From NCBI GenBank assembly GCA_966211795.1, contig CBIHNW010000008.1:130221-194220 (forward strand): a stretch of 64,000 bases of DNA, read 5' to 3'. Below the pieces are notes generated by a model. That model was not told where the DNA came from and did no database searches. It saw only the letters and a program-made list of their open reading frames with translations. Within the stretch, counting starts at the first letter, position 1, and each line of letters opens with the position of its first letter. The translations under genes and the position numbers were made by a program. Source of the stretch: 21-14-0-10-47-8 sp966211795. GTDB lineage: Bacteria; Bdellovibrionota; Bdellovibrionia; Bdellovibrionales; Bdellovibrionaceae. This document shows, piece after piece, positions 62,225 through 64,000 of this stretch.

Positions 62225-63082
62225 ATGTTTTCTCTGCGATTTCAATTCGTGGTCTTGATCGGTTTATTTCCGATGTTTTCCTTTGCCAAAGATGTTCTGC
62301 CGGGCCGATTCACGGTCACGGAACTTCCTGCAGATGCTTTCGAAATGGCGCCGGCGAAAACGGTTCATTCTCAGATTTCGGGTCGGCCTGGTGTCGCTCT
62401 CAGCAAGAGCCAAGGGCGGTCCGCGGTGAGAAGCAAGGGCGCGATCGCTTCCGGCACTTGTGCGGTCAGCTCGACTCGTGCTTTCAGCACTGGCCTTGCC
62501 AACAAAGTTTCCATCCCTGCCGCTTTGAAAAAAGAAAGTCCTTTGAAGGCAGCCGAAGGTTTGCCGGAGCTTGCGGTGATCGATGCGATCTTGGATCAGA
62601 TTCTGAACATCGGGAAGAAAGTTTGGACCGTGGTTGAAGCGGGAAAACCCGTGGTCGATCTCAGTTCCGATGTCGCCACCGCGCTGCCAACACCGGCGCC
62701 GGGTCAGCACCTGTGCTGGACGCAGCTTGAAAATTGGCAGGCTCCGCAATCGCATGTGTTTGGCGTGACCTTCACCAATCTGTTCGGCACCGAAGTGGTC
62801 AAGCTTCGCTACCGCGTGATGTTCGTCTCAGGCGGCTCGTACCAGGGCAAGGGTCGCTACATCGGCTACGCGGCGGTCGATCCGATGGTGGACCTGATCT
62901 GGGGCTACGATGTCAAAATCGCCGCCGAAGTTTTATCTGTTTTGAATACGGGGAGCCAATCATCGCCGGTTGCGGGCATGAATTTGAAGGTGACCTACAC
63001 GGTGGAGACTCCACTGAAGACCGCGATTGAATCGAAGGTTTACTATATCACCGGTCAGGGTGATTTTGAGGAGATGGATTAA
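62225..63082 (+). CDS. Secreted protein of unknown function
   Basis: 285 residues, from ATG 62225 with GGGGG before it; longer start at 62144 would add a non-secretory leader. Signal peptide MFSLRFQFVVLIGLFPMFSFA. Cys-poor; N-half Ala/Lys-rich and likely disordered, C-half beta-rich (VKLRYRVMFVSGGSYQGKGRYIGYAAVDP). The 5' region (62067-62224) contains a GC-rich potentially structured stretch but no RNA I can identify. Confidence 0.6.
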   Translation: MFSLRFQFVVLIGLFPMFSFAKDVLPGRFTVTELPADAFEMAPAKTVHSQISGRPGVALSKSQGRSAVRSKGAIASGTCAVSSTRAFSTGLANKVSIPAALKKESPLKAAEGLPELAVIDAILDQILNIGKKVWTVVEAGKPVVDLSSDVATALPTPAPGQHLCWTQLENWQAPQSHVFGVTFTNLFGTEVVKLRYRVMFVSGGSYQGKGRYIGYAAVDPMVDLIWGYDVKIAAEVLSVLNTGSQSSPVAGMNLKVTYTVETPLKTAIESKVYYITGQGDFEEMD

Positions 63083-63220
63083 CGGGCGGAGTGCGGCTCG
63101 GGGAGCATTTAGGAGCCTGGCGCTGGCGGGTCTTCCCGCTGCGGGTTCGGCATGGTTTGCGGTTGGATGTGTGTCGGCAGAAACTGGTTGGTCGGCGGCT
63201 GTACTCCTTCCACTGTCTCG

Positions 63221-63236
63221 ACTTCCATGTGGTAGT
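63221..63236 (+). pseudogene. HNH-family 3'-end fragment
   Basis: ACTTCCA-TG-TGGTAGT; one mismatch from the palindrome; frame reads STSMW then stop. It lies in the gap 63083-63419 before the second HNH leader, as at 7135/7314 before the first. The rest of that gap has no gene I can support. Confidence 0.3.
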
Positions 63237-63419
63237 AAATTTCAAGTTTAAAAACCCGGCTCTGAATGTTGGCCTTCAGTGGTGCGACAGACTTGGGATG
63301 CATGATCGGATTCGATCTGATTCTCGCGCGAGGCGGTTGGCTTGAACTCTAGCGTGGGAATAGCTCTCGAACTGAAGTTGTGACGCGAAATGCGTTAGCG
63401 TATATTTTATTTAATTCTG

Positions 63420-63647
63420 CTTGACGAGTTTTTCGGTGCTTTAATCCTTTGTTTCGGCTGTGTGTATTCTTTCTGCGAGTCCGGTCTTGTTTGGAAATTT
63501 TCCGTCTTGTGGTGAGCCAGTCTGCCATCTCAGAGAGCCGCCTGGGTGTTGTTTGCTGAAGTGCAGTTGCATTTCAAAATCATCGAAATTCTTCATCTAA
63601 AAAGCCGTGATATATCGATCTTACTTTCTTTCAAGAAGAGGTGTGAG
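63420..63647 (+). promoter_or_regulatory. Conserved leader of HNH element, copy 2
   Basis: Counterpart of 7437-7664: begins CTTGACGAG, ends GAGGTGTGAG before ATG. Substitutions are scattered in the first 180 bases; from 63598 on, identity is complete. Confidence 0.6.
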
Positions 63648-64000
63648 ATGCGAAATCATTTTGAAAATAGTCGATCGGTCAGGAATTTAAAGTCTTTGTC
63701 GGATCAAGAATTGGATTTGAGTTTAAAGTCTTTGGTGAAAAAAGAGAATGAAGTCTTGGCCGAGATTCTTTTGCATATCAAAGAAGTGGCATCGCGCAGG
63801 CTTTACTTCAAAATGAACTGTGCGAGCTTATTCGAATATCTCACGAAAAACATGGGTTACGCCAACGGCCCGGCTCAAAGAAGGATCGATGCGGCAAGAT
63901 TGTCGAAAGAAGTACCGACACTGATTGCGGACCTTAAAAGTGGGGAGCTCAATTTAAGTCAGGTCTCTCTTTTTCAACAAGGAGTGCGCAAAAGAAGAAA
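63648..64000 (+). CDS. HNH endonuclease family protein, copy 2 (truncated by window end)
   Basis: The first 117 codons only; the gene continues beyond the window. Identical to copy 1 to 63871, then about 90% identical with mainly silent changes. Contains the same N-terminal helical domain (LSDQELDLSLKSLVKKENEVLAE). The HNH module is not in view. Start as in copy 1 (AGAGGTGTGAG-ATG). Confidence 0.78.
   Translation, partial: MRNHFENSRSVRNLKSLSDQELDLSLKSLVKKENEVLAEILLHIKEVASRRLYFKMNCASLFEYLTKNMGYANGPAQRRIDAARLSKEVPTLIADLKSGELNLSQVSLFQQGVRKRR

Overview
The window (about 50% G+C, densely coding, no rRNA, tRNA or CRISPR array seen) looks like a chromosomal segment of a predatory or Bdellovibrio-like bacterium (Bdellovibrionota). 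The reasons are a Peptidase_S74-terminated trimeric fibre of the kind called MAT proteins in Bdellovibrio, a TIGR02147-family regulator, many secreted proteins with no assigned function, a stand-alone fliL, a Gram-negative outer membrane (beta-barrels, lipoprotein, MsrPQ), and a multicopy HNH-endonuclease family. The taxonomic placement is an inference from gene content, not from a marker tree.

Layout. 1-7.1 kb: zinc-ribbon protein and threonine ammonia-lyase (ilvA), a 37-codon secreted peptide gene, a divergent HyuA/HyuB-like pair that has lost its signature motifs, hisC and cmk. 7.1-8.9 kb: HNH element copy 1 with a conserved leader and decayed fragments. 8.9-12.5 kb: NmrA-type SDR and divergent LysR with a palindromic operator; head-to-head msrQ/msrP. 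12.6-17.9 kb: C11 peptidase, a duplicated-domain secreted protein, TIGR02147 regulator and a small secreted protein, bracketed by two identical 46-bp terminators. 17.9-21.6 kb: MoxR-DUF58-transglutaminase operon. 21.8-28.8 kb: zinc-ribbon protein/hflX, a heme-oxygenase-like protein with a small secreted partner, rpsA, DUF488. 28.9-37.1 kb: MAT-type fibre, BI-1 family membrane protein, two paralogous pilin-like secreted proteins, one more secreted protein. 37.1-43 kb: RluA-type pseudouridine synthase, proBA, sppA, HIT hydrolase, rhomboid, a long extragenic hairpin, a 63-aa protein. 43-46.3 kb: two tandem paralogs, one a double-frameshift pseudogene. 46.7-48.3 kb: a mobile-mystery-protein-A-like regulator behind a 22-bp perfect inverted repeat, and an L,D-transpeptidase. 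48.5-56.3 kb: fliL, an M16 active/inactive pair, several envelope proteins, a GT2 glycosyltransferase that appears to carry a signal peptide, LysR, CapA-like. 56.7-59.5 kb: ppsR-type regulator, two unknown proteins, nusB, nrdR as one overlapping minus-strand operon. 59.6-63.1 kb: two beta-barrels, an RsmB-type methyltransferase, a secreted protein. 63.2-64 kb: HNH element copy 2, cut by the window edge.

The most unusual content is repetitive. The HNH gene has a conserved ~228-nt non-coding leader and a 274-bp block that is identical between copies 56 kb apart, with four separate small palindromic fragments that look like remnants of its 3' end. A 60-bp palindromic repeat occurs twice, once immediately upstream of the MobA-like HTH gene. 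A 46-bp terminator cassette is present twice without a single difference. Other items of interest are proteins built on enzyme folds but missing the active-site motifs (Hyu pair, second M16) and a glycosyltransferase predicted to leave the cytoplasm.
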